Under the pieces are notes generated by a model. That model searched no databases. It was not told where the DNA came from and was given only the letters and a program-made list of their open reading frames with translations. A program made the translations under genes and the position numbers. A stretch of DNA of 35,226 nt from JACQFK01 sp035644495 (GTDB taxonomy: Bacteria; Planctomycetota; MHYJ01; JACPRB01), in assembly GCA_035644495.1 (NCBI GenBank), contig DASQOM010000116.1:1-35226 (forward strand), in the 5' to 3' direction. Shown here piece by piece: positions 1-6,389 of this stretch (position 1 is its first letter; each line of letters begins with the position of its first letter).

Positions 1-365
1 TACAGGCGCATGCCCCGGAAGCGGCCGGCATCCCGGACGCCGTCGATGACGCTGCCCAGCGACTCCTGGAACAGCTCCGAGTCGGGCCGTCCTTCGACCA
101 TGAACCGCGACAGCGTCTCCTCCGCGTCCAGCAGCACGAGCCGGCCCTCGCCGAGAACGCGCTCGACATCGACATCGTCCTTCGCCAGCTGCGCCGCAAG
201 AAGTTCGCGATGCGGTTCCGCCGCGATGGCGATGACGCCTTCCTGGAGTTCCAGGCCTTCGCTGACGTAGTGACTGACGCGCCGGGTCAGGGAGTCGTCG
301 CTCTCATAGAGCTGAACGAGATGATCCTTCGGCTGGACGCGGGCGAGCAGTTCCTTCCACGACAT
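1..365 (-). CDS. MEDS-domain sensory protein, 3' end beyond the window
   Basis: The reverse strand opens with ATG at 365 and stays open to the window edge, giving 121 residues of an N-terminus. It begins MSWKELLARVQPKDHLVQLY, followed by ESDDSLTRRVSHYVSEGL, an acidic loop and GEGRLVLLDAEETLSRFM. This matches the MEDS domain (first described in DcmR-type regulators), which has a RecA/KaiC-like fold and is thought to sense small ligands or signals. An AGGAG ribosome site precedes the start. The gene follows the PAS histidine kinase stop (392) by 26 bp, so the two form one transcript and the MEDS protein is probably a partner of that kinase. What follows the MEDS domain cannot be seen. Confident on family, unsure of role. 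Confidence 0.8.
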   Translation of the reverse strand, partial: MSWKELLARVQPKDHLVQLYESDDSLTRRVSHYVSEGLELQEGVIAIAAEPHRELLAAQLAKDDVDVERVLGEGRLVLLDAEETLSRFMVEGRPDSELFQESLGSVIDGVRDAGRFRGMRL

Positions 366-391
366 GGCGCTCCTCTCCTATCTCGACTTCG

Positions 392-1588
392 TCAACGGGC
401 TGCTGTCCGGGACGTCTGTCCCCGGGAGGACTCCGTGCTTTGCGGAAGCTCGATCCAGAACCGGCTTCCCTTGCCGGGTTCGGATTCGACGCCGGCGCGC
501 CCGGACATCCGTTCGGCGGCGCGCCGGACGATGGCCAGGCCGATGCCGGTGCCCGAATAGACCTCCGTGGGGTGGAGGCGTTCGAACACCCTGAAGATCC
601 GTTCCTGGTACTCGGCCGCGATCCCGATGCCGTGGTCCTCCACCCAGAGACGGCCGCGCTGGCCGCTGGTTTCGCCGCGGATGCACACCCAGGGCGCCTC
701 CCCCGGAGCGACGTACTTGATGGCGTTGGACACGAGGTTGTAGATCGCCATGGGGAGGGCCGTCTTGTGGGCGAAGACGACGGGGAGCGGCCGCTCGACG
801 CGCACGTCGGCCTGGCGATCCTGGATCTCGGTGGACAGGTCGGCAAGCACCTTGTCCACCACGGGCTCGAGATCGATCGGCTGAAGCGCCAGTTCCTGCC
901 GGCTGAGCCGACTGTAGGCAAGCAGATCGTTCACGAGCAGATCCATGCGCCGGCTCGATTCCGTGATGCGGGCGAGATAGTCCTGGCCGCGGGGGTCGAG
1001 GCGGTAGCGGTATTCCTCCTGCAGGATCTGTCCGAAGCTGTGGATCGCGCGAAGGGGCGCCCGGAGATCATGGGCGACGGTGTACGAGAAGCCTTCGAGC
1101 TCCCGGATCGCATCCTCGAGTTCGCCGTTGCGGTCCTCGACGCGACGCTCCAGATCGGCGTTGAAGGAGTGAAGGCCGCGCTCGATCCGCTTCTGCGCGT
1201 CGATGTCGACCCATATGCCGACCCAGCGGAGCACGGCGCCGCGGACGTCGCGCTCCGGAACGGTGCGGGCCAGGAACCAGCGGTGCTGGCCGTCCGCGCG
1301 TCTCAGGCGGAACTCGAACTCGAACGGGCTCCCCGACGACACGCACTCCTGCCAGCGCCTCCGCAGCGGACCCCCGTCGTCAGGATGCACCCCGGCCAAC
1401 CAGCCCCAGCCTGCGGCGCCGGCGGCCGTCAGGCCGGTATAGGCGATGAACTGCCCCTGGGGCTCCGCCAGGGTGCCGTCCGGAGCATAAACGAACACCA
1501 TTGCCGGGAGCAGGTTCAGCAGATCCTGTTCTCCCGCGTTCCGGCCCCCGGTTCTCACCGGCAGCCCCGGTCCCTGCAATTCGATCAT
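392..1588 (-). CDS. PAS-domain sensor histidine kinase, cytosolic
   Basis: 398 residues. An N-terminal PAS fold (about 20-135) contains QFIAYTGLT, HPDD and the LRRADGQHRWFLARTVPERD stretch typical of PAS plus PAC. A short coiled segment (about 135-165) leads to a HisKA domain whose phospho-acceptor is His173 in VAHDLRAPLRAI. The ATPase domain shows N box NLVSNAIKY, G1 box EDHGIGIA, F box RIFRVFERL and G2 box GTGIGLAIV, so it should be active. No membrane segment is present, so the signal is cytosolic. The HisKA/ATPase part closely resembles the end of the kinase at 8315-11314. No clear Shine-Dalgarno precedes ATG 1588, but no better upstream start is open. It is transcribed with the downstream MEDS gene from the motif at 1644-1669. 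Confidence 0.93.
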   Translation of the reverse strand: MIELQGPGLPVRTGGRNAGEQDLLNLLPAMVFVYAPDGTLAEPQGQFIAYTGLTAAGAAGWGWLAGVHPDDGGPLRRRWQECVSSGSPFEFEFRLRRADGQHRWFLARTVPERDVRGAVLRWVGIWVDIDAQKRIERGLHSFNADLERRVEDRNGELEDAIRELEGFSYTVAHDLRAPLRAIHSFGQILQEEYRYRLDPRGQDYLARITESSRRMDLLVNDLLAYSRLSRQELALQPIDLEPVVDKVLADLSTEIQDRQADVRVERPLPVVFAHKTALPMAIYNLVSNAIKYVAPGEAPWVCIRGETSGQRGRLWVEDHGIGIAAEYQERIFRVFERLHPTEVYSGTGIGLAIVRRAAERMSGRAGVESEPGKGSRFWIELPQSTESSRGQTSRTAAR

Positions 1589-1643
1589 GTCAGCAGGGAT
1601 GCAGTCCGACCCCAGCCACGCCCATCCTTGACATTGATATCCA

Positions 1644-1669
1644 GATGCGGCGGCACGGACTTTGTTACG
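1644..1669 (-). promoter_or_regulatory. ECF-type promoter motif upstream of the PAS kinase
   Basis: Reverse strand reads CGTAAC (1664-1669), 15 nt, GCATC (1644-1648). The -35 half is perfect for the shared motif of this window; the -10 half has one change from GGATC. It lies 56 bp before the kinase start. Confidence 0.6.
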
Positions 1670-1794
1670 CGGTCATGAAGAATTGACTGAGCCCTGATTC
1701 CGGGGCTAATCCTGCGACCCTGGCTTTACGGGGTCGTACATAGAATGGTTACGATCGATGGAGACAAGATTCGTTTTTTTGAAGCGAGGAACCC

Positions 1795-1983
1795 ATGCGT
1801 AAATCGCACAGCGCCCACCAGATCCTGGAAAAGGCCCAGGACCTGTATTCGAATTCGCGGGACGTGGCCAAGACCGGGGCCGACCGCGCCAATACATTCG
1901 TTCACGAGAGCCCGATGCTGTCGACCTTCCTCGGCGTCGGGTTCGGCTTCCTGGTCGGCCTCTGGATGAGGCGCCACGATTAG
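1795..1983 (+). CDS. Small YqjD/ElaB-like (DUF883-type) membrane-anchored protein
   Basis: 62 residues. The N-terminal 40 residues are polar and helical (MRKSHSAHQILEKAQDLYSN), followed by ESPMLSTFLGVGFGFLVGLW, a glycine-rich membrane segment, and a short basic tail RRHD. That order (amphipathic helix, single C-terminal helix, Arg/His end) is the plan of the DUF883/YqjD family, inner-membrane proteins linked to stationary phase and ribosome association in E. coli. It is shorter than the usual 90-110 residues, so the assignment rests on architecture. A GAAGCGAGGAACCC stretch gives a GAGGAA ribosome site. It is followed by a strong terminator. No copy of the window's ECF motif was found before it; a TTGACT-18-TAATCC pair at 1683-1712 is a weak sigma-70 candidate. 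Confidence 0.8.
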   Translation: MRKSHSAHQILEKAQDLYSNSRDVAKTGADRANTFVHESPMLSTFLGVGFGFLVGLWMRRHD

Positions 1984-2003
1984 GCCGAGCGCGATCGATC
2001 TTC

Positions 2004-2045
2004 AAAAAAGGACCCCGGACGAAAGTCCGGGGGGTCCTTTTTTTT
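2004..2045. terminator. Bidirectional intrinsic terminator
   Basis: A run of A, then GGACCCCGGAC, a GAAA loop, the complementary arm with one bulged G, and eight T. It is symmetrical enough to end both the plus-strand gene at 1795-1983 and the minus-strand gene at 2100-2366. Confidence 0.93.
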
Positions 2046-2099
2046 GTCGGCGTGGAAGAATCGTTGAAGAATGGGGAAAAGACCGGGCGACCGGCCGGG

Positions 2100-2366
2100 T
2101 CACCAGGGGAGGATGATCGCGATGAGCACCAGCACGGCCAGCCCGGCGCCGCCGCCCCGGAACTGCTCGAGATCCTGGGAAGCAACTTCGCGAAGCGCAT
2201 AGGGGGAAGCATCGCGCGGAGTCAGGGAGGCGGCCCCTTGCGCCGCGGGACTCTTCGCCACTTCCTGGCGGGCCTCTTGGGGTGCCGGCACGGCGGCCAC
2301 CGGCTGCGGGACCGGAGGGTCCGCCGCAAGGAAAAGGGTCAATAGCCCGGTCAAGCTGACGGCCAT
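2100..2366 (-). CDS. Small exported protein with Ala/Pro-rich body and C-terminal membrane segment
   Basis: 88 residues from ATG 2366, preceded by GGAGGG at good spacing; an in-frame ATG at 2381 lies ahead of that ribosome site and is less likely. The N-terminus MAVSLTGLLTLFLAADPPVP looks like a short signal sequence ending at Ala-Ala. The middle is Ala/Pro/Gln-rich and unstructured, and the last 20 residues (GGGAGLAVLVLIAIILPW) form one hydrophobic helix after three glycines. The glycine-plus-hydrophobic tail recalls small DUF3309-like membrane proteins, but the match is too short to name. It has its own ECF-type motif at 2399-2425 and shares a terminator with 1795-1983. Function unknown. 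Confidence 0.7.
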   Translation of the reverse strand: MAVSLTGLLTLFLAADPPVPQPVAAVPAPQEARQEVAKSPAAQGAASLTPRDASPYALREVASQDLEQFRGGGAGLAVLVLIAIILPW

Positions 2367-2398
2367 CGCGTTGCCCTCCATAGAACCCTATGGAGGCC

Positions 2399-2425
2399 GA
2401 CACGCGAGTCACCGGATTGGTTACG
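2399..2425 (-). promoter_or_regulatory. ECF-type promoter motif for 2100-2366
   Basis: Reverse strand CGTAAC (2420-2425), 16 nt, GTGTC (2399-2403). Perfect -35 half, -10 half with the TC end kept. Confidence 0.55.
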
Positions 2426-2435
2426 GCCCTTCGGT

Positions 2436-2681
2436 CTAGGAGCTTTTCCGGCGACGGGCCCTTCCGCCTTTCCGTCCGCCCTTCCGGTTCGGCTCCTTGT
2501 TCTCGGGCTTCCCGCGCCCCGAGCCGCTCTTTTCGCCTCCCCCATGGATGGCGTTCACGGTGGCCCAGGCGCGGGCCTTCGCGACCTTCGGGGATACCCC
2601 CCGCCTCTCGTATCCCTCTTCGATGTGCTCGGCCTTCCGTTTCTGCTTGTCGGAGTATTTCCTCTTGTCTCCACGCGGCAT
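2436..2681 (-). CDS. Small Lys/Arg-rich stress-type protein (MPRGDK family)
   Basis: 81 residues from ATG 2681, chosen because GAAAGGGGAACG sits just ahead and because the family starts MPRGDK. The conserved part is MPRGDKRKYSDKQKRKAEHI followed by EEGYERRGVSPKVAKARAWATVNAIHGGG, ending in a basic GRKGGRARRRK tail. This matches short proteins found in many soil bacteria and sometimes labelled 'plasmid stabilisation protein' without functional proof. They usually sit among stress genes and have a nucleic-acid-binding look. It lies 87 bp after the ECF sigma gene 2769-3470, so it may be read through from that operon, and also has a weaker copy of the promoter motif at 2724-2749. Confidence 0.82.
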   Translation of the reverse strand: MPRGDKRKYSDKQKRKAEHIEEGYERRGVSPKVAKARAWATVNAIHGGGEKSGSGRGKPENKEPNRKGGRKGGRARRRKSS

Positions 2682-2723
2682 GATCGTTCCCCTTTCAGGG
2701 CGCACCCGGCGCTCCAGAAGGCG

Positions 2724-2749
2724 GAACCGGAGAGGATGCCGGTGTCACG
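2724..2749 (-). promoter_or_regulatory. Weak ECF-type promoter candidate for 2436-2681
   Basis: Reverse strand CGTGAC (2744-2749), 15 nt, GGTTC (2724-2728). One change in each half from the shared motif but correct spacing and position, 43 bp before the start codon. Confidence 0.35.
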
Positions 2750-2768
2750 GGGTTGCGGGACGCGGCGC

Positions 2769-3470
2769 TCAGCGCAGCAGATTCATGAACTCCGCGACCT
2801 CGCCTTCCAAGTCCTCCTCCGTGGCCACCGTCTGCCGGATGTGATGCGTGATGATGTCCCGGAGCTGCCCCCGGAGGCGGTGCACTGCGGTCTTGGCGGC
2901 GCTTTCGGAAAGGCCCGTCTTGGCGGAGATCGATTTGTAATCGATGTCGGCCAGATAGAGCTGCAGCGCCTCGAGATGAGAGGGATCCGCCTCGAGCCGG
3001 GCGATCGAATTCTCCCACAGGCTCCGCGCCCAGGCGCGGTTCAGCACCGTCTCCGGAGCCTCCCCGGCCTGCACCTGAAGGGTGAAGTCGCGCTCGCCGG
3101 AAGAAAAATCCAGCGACACGATCTTCTGGCCGCCCCCGCGCTTCTCGCGCGACGCGGACTTCAGGCGGTCCTTCATGAAGTTCTCGAGCGCGGCCAGCAG
3201 GAAGGTCCGGAAGCGGCCGCGCGACGCGTCCGCCCGCTGAAGGGTCTGCTTCGAGAGCAGGGACGTCAGGAATTCCTGGACGATATCCTTGGCCGTCTCG
3301 TTATCGTTGCCCTTCTGGCGGACGAAGAAATAAAGGGGCTTCCAATAGATCGAGATGAGCGTGTCCAGAGCCTTCACATCCCGGACGGATCGCACGAGCG
3401 CCCAGGACGTCGTCTGGAACGAATTCCTGCTGCCCATCATTTCGGTGTCGTTCCGAGTCCGGAGCGCCAT
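2769..3470 (-). CDS. ECF-subfamily RNA polymerase sigma factor, planctomycete-like type
   Basis: 233 residues from ATG 3470, preceded by GAAGGGAAGGG; the longer reading from 3557 would overlap the upstream CBM48 gene. Region 2 (about 20-95) contains LISIYWKPLYFFVRQKG and AKDIVQEFLTSLL, followed by the ADASRGRFRTFLLAALENF stretch and a KRGGG linker. Region 4 (about 170-220) contains HLEALQLYLADIDYKSISAK and SESAAKTAVHRLRGQLRDII, the helix-turn-helix that reads the -35 element. This arrangement is typical of ECF groups abundant in Planctomycetota and relatives. It is co-transcribed with the CBM48 protein 37 bp upstream, behind a motif at 3853-3878. No anti-sigma gene is adjacent. It is clearly a different type from the two other ECF factors in the window. 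Confidence 0.92.
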   Translation of the reverse strand: MALRTRNDTEMMGSRNSFQTTSWALVRSVRDVKALDTLISIYWKPLYFFVRQKGNDNETAKDIVQEFLTSLLSKQTLQRADASRGRFRTFLLAALENFMKDRLKSASREKRGGGQKIVSLDFSSGERDFTLQVQAGEAPETVLNRAWARSLWENSIARLEADPSHLEALQLYLADIDYKSISAKTGLSESAAKTAVHRLRGQLRDIITHHIRQTVATEEDLEGEVAEFMNLLR

Positions 3471-3507
3471 TGGGCCCTTCCCTTCTACGGCCGCTGCCGC
3501 TCGATGT

Positions 3508-3804
3508 TCAGGACACTTCCAGGACGGAGTTTTCCGTCCCGAACGGATTCGATACACGCGATCCGCTGTCCAGATCGTTGGCCCAGTTGCCGTCGACCAG
3601 GATGCGGAACTGGTAGGTGCCCGGCTGGAGCTGGAGGTTCGCGCCGTAGCGGCCGCCGCTCAACGGCTTCATGGGGACGCCTTCCGCGGACCAACTGGTG
3701 AAATCCCCGGTCAGCACCACCTTCCGGCCTTCTCCGACGCGGACGATGACAGGAACCTGACGGGTCTGCGACGCAGAGGACCGGCTCAGCTTGACGGATG
3801 GCAT
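3508..3804 (-). CDS. Stand-alone glycogen-binding (CBM48/AMPK1-type) domain protein
   Basis: 98 residues, almost all one early-set beta-sandwich. Start ATG 3804 has GAGGAGGG seven bases ahead; the alternative TTG at 3810 abuts that site. Characteristic motifs are VVLTGDFTSWSAEGVPMKPL, YGANLQLQPGTYQFRILVDG and WANDLDSGSRVSNPFGTENS. These correspond to the carbohydrate-binding face and the 'YEYKFVVDG ... D P ... N ... NSVL' core of AMPK-beta/isoamylase N-terminal domains. No catalytic domain and no signal peptide are present, so it is a cytosolic binder. Such one-domain proteins often sit beside sigma factors or kinases. Here it is first in an operon with the ECF sigma 2769-3470, which suggests a sensory or regulatory role, but that is inference. 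Confidence 0.9.
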   Translation of the reverse strand: MPSVKLSRSSASQTRQVPVIVRVGEGRKVVLTGDFTSWSAEGVPMKPLSGGRYGANLQLQPGTYQFRILVDGNWANDLDSGSRVSNPFGTENSVLEVS

Positions 3805-3852
3805 GGTCAATCCCTCCTCAGACAGTTCCTTGGATTCATTCCCCGCTCCTCA

Positions 3853-3878
3853 GAGCCCCAACGACGGAACTTGTTATT
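3853..3878 (-). promoter_or_regulatory. ECF-type promoter motif for the CBM48-sigma operon
   Basis: Reverse strand AATAAC (3873-3878), 15 nt, GGCTC (3853-3857). -10 half perfect, -35 half with the first two bases changed. Upstream of the first gene of a unit that itself encodes an ECF sigma, consistent with autoregulation or a cascade. Confidence 0.6.
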
Positions 3879-3890
3879 GTCTTATTGGAT

Positions 3891-3919
3891 CCGAAGGGGA
3901 AGCTCTGCTTCCCCTTCGG
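3891..3919. repeat. Perfect 13-bp inverted repeat in the 3805-4145 intergenic region
   Basis: CCGAAGGGGAAGC, three-base loop TCT, then the exact complement. No T-run follows on either strand, so it is not a standard terminator. It sits 12 bp upstream of the -35 half of the motif at 3873-3878, so an operator or an insulating hairpin is possible. The 341-bp interval 3805-4145 otherwise holds two divergent promoter motifs (3853-3878 and 4073-4099) and no supported gene. Confidence 0.75.
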
Positions 3920-4072
3920 AGTCCTCCGATTCTGGTGGGCGTTCCGAATCCACGTCTTCGGGGCGTCAGAATGATCGCCATCCCCCACCTTCCGGAACCC
4001 GGATCCTCTTTCAGAGCCCCGGGACGATCGAATGTTGCGTGGAATCGGCGTTTTCCGGGTCCCTCCCGGGGG

Positions 4073-4099
4073 CGTCACACCGAGCCATCCCCAAGGCTC
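4073..4099 (+). promoter_or_regulatory. ECF-type promoter motif (CGTCAC variant) for 4146-4479
   Basis: CGTCAC (4073-4078), 16 nt, GGCTC (4095-4099). -10 half perfect. It ends 46 bp before the start of the Pro/Lys-rich gene. Confidence 0.55.
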
Positions 4100-4145
4100 T
4101 ATGAAATGGCGTGGAACTCCCCACCCAGCCTCGAAGGAGAATCCC

Positions 4146-4301
4146 ATGAGAGATGAATTCGCGACCCAGGCCACCAAGCCGAAGCGGGCGCCGAAACCCA
4201 CCAGAAAGCCCGCCCCGTCCGAGGACCCGAAAGAAACGCCCTCACCAAGGAGGGAGGAGCCCGCTCCTCACGCGTATCCTCCCCATCTGGACCTCGATTA
4301 G
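4146..4301 (+). CDS. Hypothetical 51-aa Pro/Lys/Glu-rich protein
   Basis: ATG 4146 is preceded by GAAGGAGAATCCC, a strong ribosome site. The product (MRDEFATQATKPKRAPKPTR, then KPAPSEDPKETPSPRREEP and a YPPHLDLD end) is highly charged, proline-rich and predicted to be disordered. No domain, signal or membrane segment is visible. Its TAG stop overlaps the TAGGAG ribosome site of the YHS gene, so the two are probably translationally coupled. The pair has the CGTCAC-type promoter motif at 4073-4099. No recognised family; function unknown. Confidence 0.7.
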   Translation: MRDEFATQATKPKRAPKPTRKPAPSEDPKETPSPRREEPAPHAYPPHLDLD

Positions 4302-4311
4302 GAGCCCACCC

Positions 4312-4479
4312 ATGAACATGAAAGCAAAGGATCCGGTCTGCGGCTGCTCCGTCGACACGACGTATTCCAGCCGCCGCCACACGTACGGAGACTTCGAGTA
4401 CTACTTCTGTTCCGATGCCTGCCTGCAACGGTTCATCAGCGAACCGGACCGGTATGCGCGCGGGTCGAACCTGCCCTGA
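4312..4479 (+). CDS. YHS-domain protein, probable metal binder
   Basis: 55 residues, essentially one YHS domain: KAKDPVCGCSVDTTYSSRRH at the N-terminus, then FEYYFCSDACLQRFISEPDRY. The motif order DPVCG, YYFCS and C..F...P..Y is diagnostic; the cysteines CGC and CSDAC are placed for metal binding. YHS domains occur in copper and heavy-metal ATPases and as free small proteins thought to bind or chaperone metals. ATG 4312 has TAGGAG eight bases upstream, inside the stop of the preceding gene. The gene ends before a strong terminator. Context is a run of small stress-type genes next to a ferritin-like protein, so a metal-stress role is reasonable but unproven. Confidence 0.9.
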   Translation: MNMKAKDPVCGCSVDTTYSSRRHTYGDFEYYFCSDACLQRFISEPDRYARGSNLP

Positions 4480-4495
4480 GCAAGGCCAAGGCAAG

Positions 4496-4534
4496 CGGGG
4501 AACGGGGCGCGGCTCCCATTCCCCCCTTTTTTTT
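4496..4534 (+). terminator. Intrinsic terminator after the YHS gene
   Basis: GGGGAA arm, GC-rich inner stem, TTCCCC arm, then eight T. It lies between two convergent genes and ends the plus-strand unit; the minus-strand gene stops at its T-run. Confidence 0.85.
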
Positions 4535-4731
4535 CAGACGTCGTTGAAGGCATCCGAGCGAAGCGCCGCCTCGGGCCAGCGCTTCATGGGGCTGCCGCAG
4601 AGGCAATGAGGATGTTCCAGCGGGGTCGGACGCCTGGCCTGCGGCGGATTCACCATCTTGAATTCGCAGCCGCAGTTGAAGTCGGTGCACTTGAAGGCTT
4701 GGTCCGGGGTCCACATTCCCGACATCGGCAT
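4534..4731 (-). CDS. Small Cys-rich zinc-ribbon-like protein
   Basis: 65 residues. Two cysteine knuckles are visible: FKCTDFNCGCEFKMVNPP near residue 14-30 and HPHCLCGSPMKRW near residue 42-52, the pattern of a rubredoxin-like or zinc-ribbon fold. A paralogue lies at 20413-20559 with the same order (QCADKDCGFEV, then CPICCCGQPM). No membrane segment or signal is present. The start ATG 4731 follows GAAGGAGTTCGCC on the reverse strand. A perfect-looking ECF-type motif at 4767-4793 drives it, back to back with the promoter of the ferritin-like gene. It may bind zinc or iron, but partner and role are unknown. Confidence 0.83.
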   Translation of the reverse strand: MPMSGMWTPDQAFKCTDFNCGCEFKMVNPPQARRPTPLEHPHCLCGSPMKRWPEAALRSDAFNDV

Positions 4732-4766
4732 GGCGAACTCCTTCCTTCGAGGGGTATCGAGACGCC

Positions 4767-4793
4767 GATCCCGTGCGCTCGCATCGTGTTACG
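4767..4793 (-). promoter_or_regulatory. ECF-type promoter motif for the zinc-ribbon gene 4534-4731
   Basis: Reverse strand CGTAAC (4788-4793), 16 nt, GGATC (4767-4771). Both halves fit the consensus. Its -35 faces the divergent -35 at 4808-4813 across 14 bp. Confidence 0.75.
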
Positions 4794-4807
4794 GCTCCAC
4801 GAAGCCG

Positions 4808-4834
4808 CATAACGCAATATGCGCGGGCGGGCTC
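4808..4834 (+). promoter_or_regulatory. ECF-type promoter motif for the ferritin-like gene
   Basis: CATAAC (4808-4813), 16 nt, GGCTC (4830-4834). Both halves fit the consensus; it ends 28 bp before the start codon. Confidence 0.75.
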
Positions 4835-4862
4835 TCCGTGCTGGATTAAAGGAGACTGCGCG

Positions 4863-5444
4863 ATGAAAGACGATCTGAAGACGGACTTCATTCTCGACGT
4901 GGACGAACTGCGGCGCCGCGCGCGCCGGCACATCGAGAACGGGGCGGTGACCGAGGATTACAAGGGCAACCGGGAGACCGTGATCCGGCTGCTCAACGAG
5001 GCGCTGGCGACGGAGCTGGTCTGCGTCCTTCGCTACAAGCACGACGCGGCCATGGCCGTGGGCATCCACGGCGACCCCGTCGCGGCCGAGTTCGCGGAGC
5101 ACGCCGTCGAGGAGCAGGGACATGCGGACCTGATCGCCGCCCGCATCACCCAGCTCGGCGGGGATCCGGACTATAACCCCGACGGCCTGAAGACCCGCAG
5201 CCACTCCGAGTACGTGACAAGGAAGTCCCTCGTGGAAATGATCCGCGAGAACCTCGTGGCGGAGCGGATCGCGATCGACTCCTACTCCCAGATGATCCGC
5301 TATATCGGCGACACCGACACCACCACGCGCCGCATGCTGGAGGAGATCCTCGCGAAGGAGGAGGAGCACGCCGAAGACCTCTCGGATCTCCTGGCCACGC
5401 TCGATCCGACCGAGAAGACCTCGCCTCCGGTGAACGGAGACTAA
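4863..5444 (+). CDS. Ferritin-like / bacterioferritin-type protein
   Basis: 193 residues from ATG 4863, with AAAGGAGA upstream; starts further upstream would run through the promoter. A charged 35-residue leader precedes a four-helix bundle (about 40-180). The di-iron ligand pattern is clear: LLNEALATELVCVLRYKHDA in helix A, EHAVEEQGHADLIAARITQL in helix B (E..H), NLVAERIAIDSYSQMIRYIG in helix C and EILAKEEEHAEDLSDLLATL in helix D (E..H). The family stores iron and quenches peroxide by oxidising Fe(II). The haem-ligand methionine of true bacterioferritin cannot be assigned with confidence, so 'ferritin-like' is safer. Its promoter motif at 4808-4834 places it in the same predicted stress regulon as its neighbours. 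Confidence 0.93.
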   Translation: MKDDLKTDFILDVDELRRRARRHIENGAVTEDYKGNRETVIRLLNEALATELVCVLRYKHDAAMAVGIHGDPVAAEFAEHAVEEQGHADLIAARITQLGGDPDYNPDGLKTRSHSEYVTRKSLVEMIRENLVAERIAIDSYSQMIRYIGDTDTTTRRMLEEILAKEEEHAEDLSDLLATLDPTEKTSPPVNGD

Positions 5445-5452
5445 GTCCCACC

Positions 5453-5507
5453 GAGCCGGGGGGAGTCCGCGGAAGACACGGAGTCTCCGCGGAACCCCCC
5501 GGGCTCC
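5453..5507. terminator. Long GC-rich hairpin between convergent genes
   Basis: The arms GAGCC-GGGGGG and TCCGCGGA pair with TCCGCGGA and CCCCCC-GGGCTC around a short loop. There is no T-run, so it may be a Rho-assisted or weak bidirectional terminator between the ferritin gene and the ECF gene 5529-6173. Confidence 0.6.
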
Positions 5508-5528
5508 CTGCCCTACGGCGGACGGAAC

Positions 5529-6173
5529 TCAGTCCGCGTCCGGGGGAATGGGGGTCGAGACGCCGAGCCGGTCCCGGAGCGTGGCCTTGGCGCGGTGCGC
5601 GAGCGCGCGCGCCGCTCCGGCCCGCATGTCGAGGATCCTGCCAATGTCCTCGTAGGCCAGCCCGTCCTGGTAGTGCAACACGAAGACTTCCCGCTGGGCT
5701 TCGGTGAGATAGCCCATCGCGATACGCAGAAGGCGGTTGTCCTCCTTCTGCACGGCCTTCGTGACGACGCCACGCGAGCGGACGCGGCCATAATGGTGTT
5801 CGCGGTCGAGCGACTCCTGGCAGGTCAGCTCCATCTTGCGCTTGGGGCTGCGCACCAGGTGGCGGCAGATGTTGATGGCGATCGTGACCAGCCACGAGCA
5901 AAGATCGCCTTCCCCGCGGTAGGACTCCAGCCGCGTCATGCCGCGCACGAAGGTTTCCTGCACGACATCCTCGGGGGAGAAATGCGGGGGAAGGACGAGC
6001 GTGGCCATGCGCCGGATGCGGTCGGCATAACCCTCGAAGAGCTTGCCGTACGCGTCCTTGTCGCCCTTCTTGGCGAGCTCCAGGAGCTCCAGCTCCCGGG
6101 GATCTTTGGAGGCTTCCCGGGTCCTGGACCCGGAACGGGGATTCGAACCAATCAACGCCGGCGATCCGCCCAT
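5529..6173 (-). CDS. ECF-subfamily RNA polymerase sigma factor
   Basis: 214 residues from ATG 6173 (GAGAGG upstream). Region 2 (about 40-110): AYGKLFEGYADRIRRMATLV, FSPEDVVQETFVRGMTRLES, then WLVTIAINICRHLVR. Region 4 (about 145-205): LRIAMGYLTEAQREVFVLHY, YEDIGRILDMRAGAARALAH, RAKATLRDRLG. The product is a close paralogue of the sigma at 18461-19117: region 4 is nearly identical, so both are likely to read very similar -35 elements. No anti-sigma gene adjoins it. Upstream only a poor match to the shared motif is visible (AGTAAC, 14 nt, GTCGT near 6235-6259), so control of this gene is uncertain. It is convergent with the ferritin-like gene. Confidence 0.94.
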   Translation of the reverse strand: MGGSPALIGSNPRSGSRTREASKDPRELELLELAKKGDKDAYGKLFEGYADRIRRMATLVLPPHFSPEDVVQETFVRGMTRLESYRGEGDLCSWLVTIAINICRHLVRSPKRKMELTCQESLDREHHYGRVRSRGVVTKAVQKEDNRLLRIAMGYLTEAQREVFVLHYQDGLAYEDIGRILDMRAGAARALAHRAKATLRDRLGVSTPIPPDAD

Positions 6174-6294
6174 AGTGATACCTCTCTTCGTCCGCCCCCG
6201 GGACCCGGGGGCCGTGTCCCAATCGGGCCTATCTACGACGTCCCCGGATCCGTGTTACTCGCAATCGTGGGATCGGCCGGAAGAGCCCCCGGAG

Positions 6295-6321
6295 CATAAC
6301 GATCCGCGGCGGCCCCGGCTC
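6295..6321 (+). promoter_or_regulatory. ECF-type promoter motif for the DUF1328 gene 6390-6578
   Basis: CATAAC (6295-6300), 16 nt, GGCTC (6317-6321). Both halves fit the consensus. Confidence 0.75.
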
Positions 6322-6389
6322 CACCCGCAGACGACCGGGTGGCCGCCCGCGGACCAGGGTCCGCGCTACTGGAGATCAAGGAGGTGATC

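Noticed and set aside
1735..1755. Reverse-strand CGTAAC at 1749-1754
   Set aside because: No GG(C/A)TC at 15 or 16 nt and no gene directly downstream that lacks a better motif.
6235..6259. Copy of the promoter motif before the ECF sigma 5529-6173
   Set aside because: AGTAAC-14-GTCGT has a short spacer and poor -10; mentioned under the gene but not counted.
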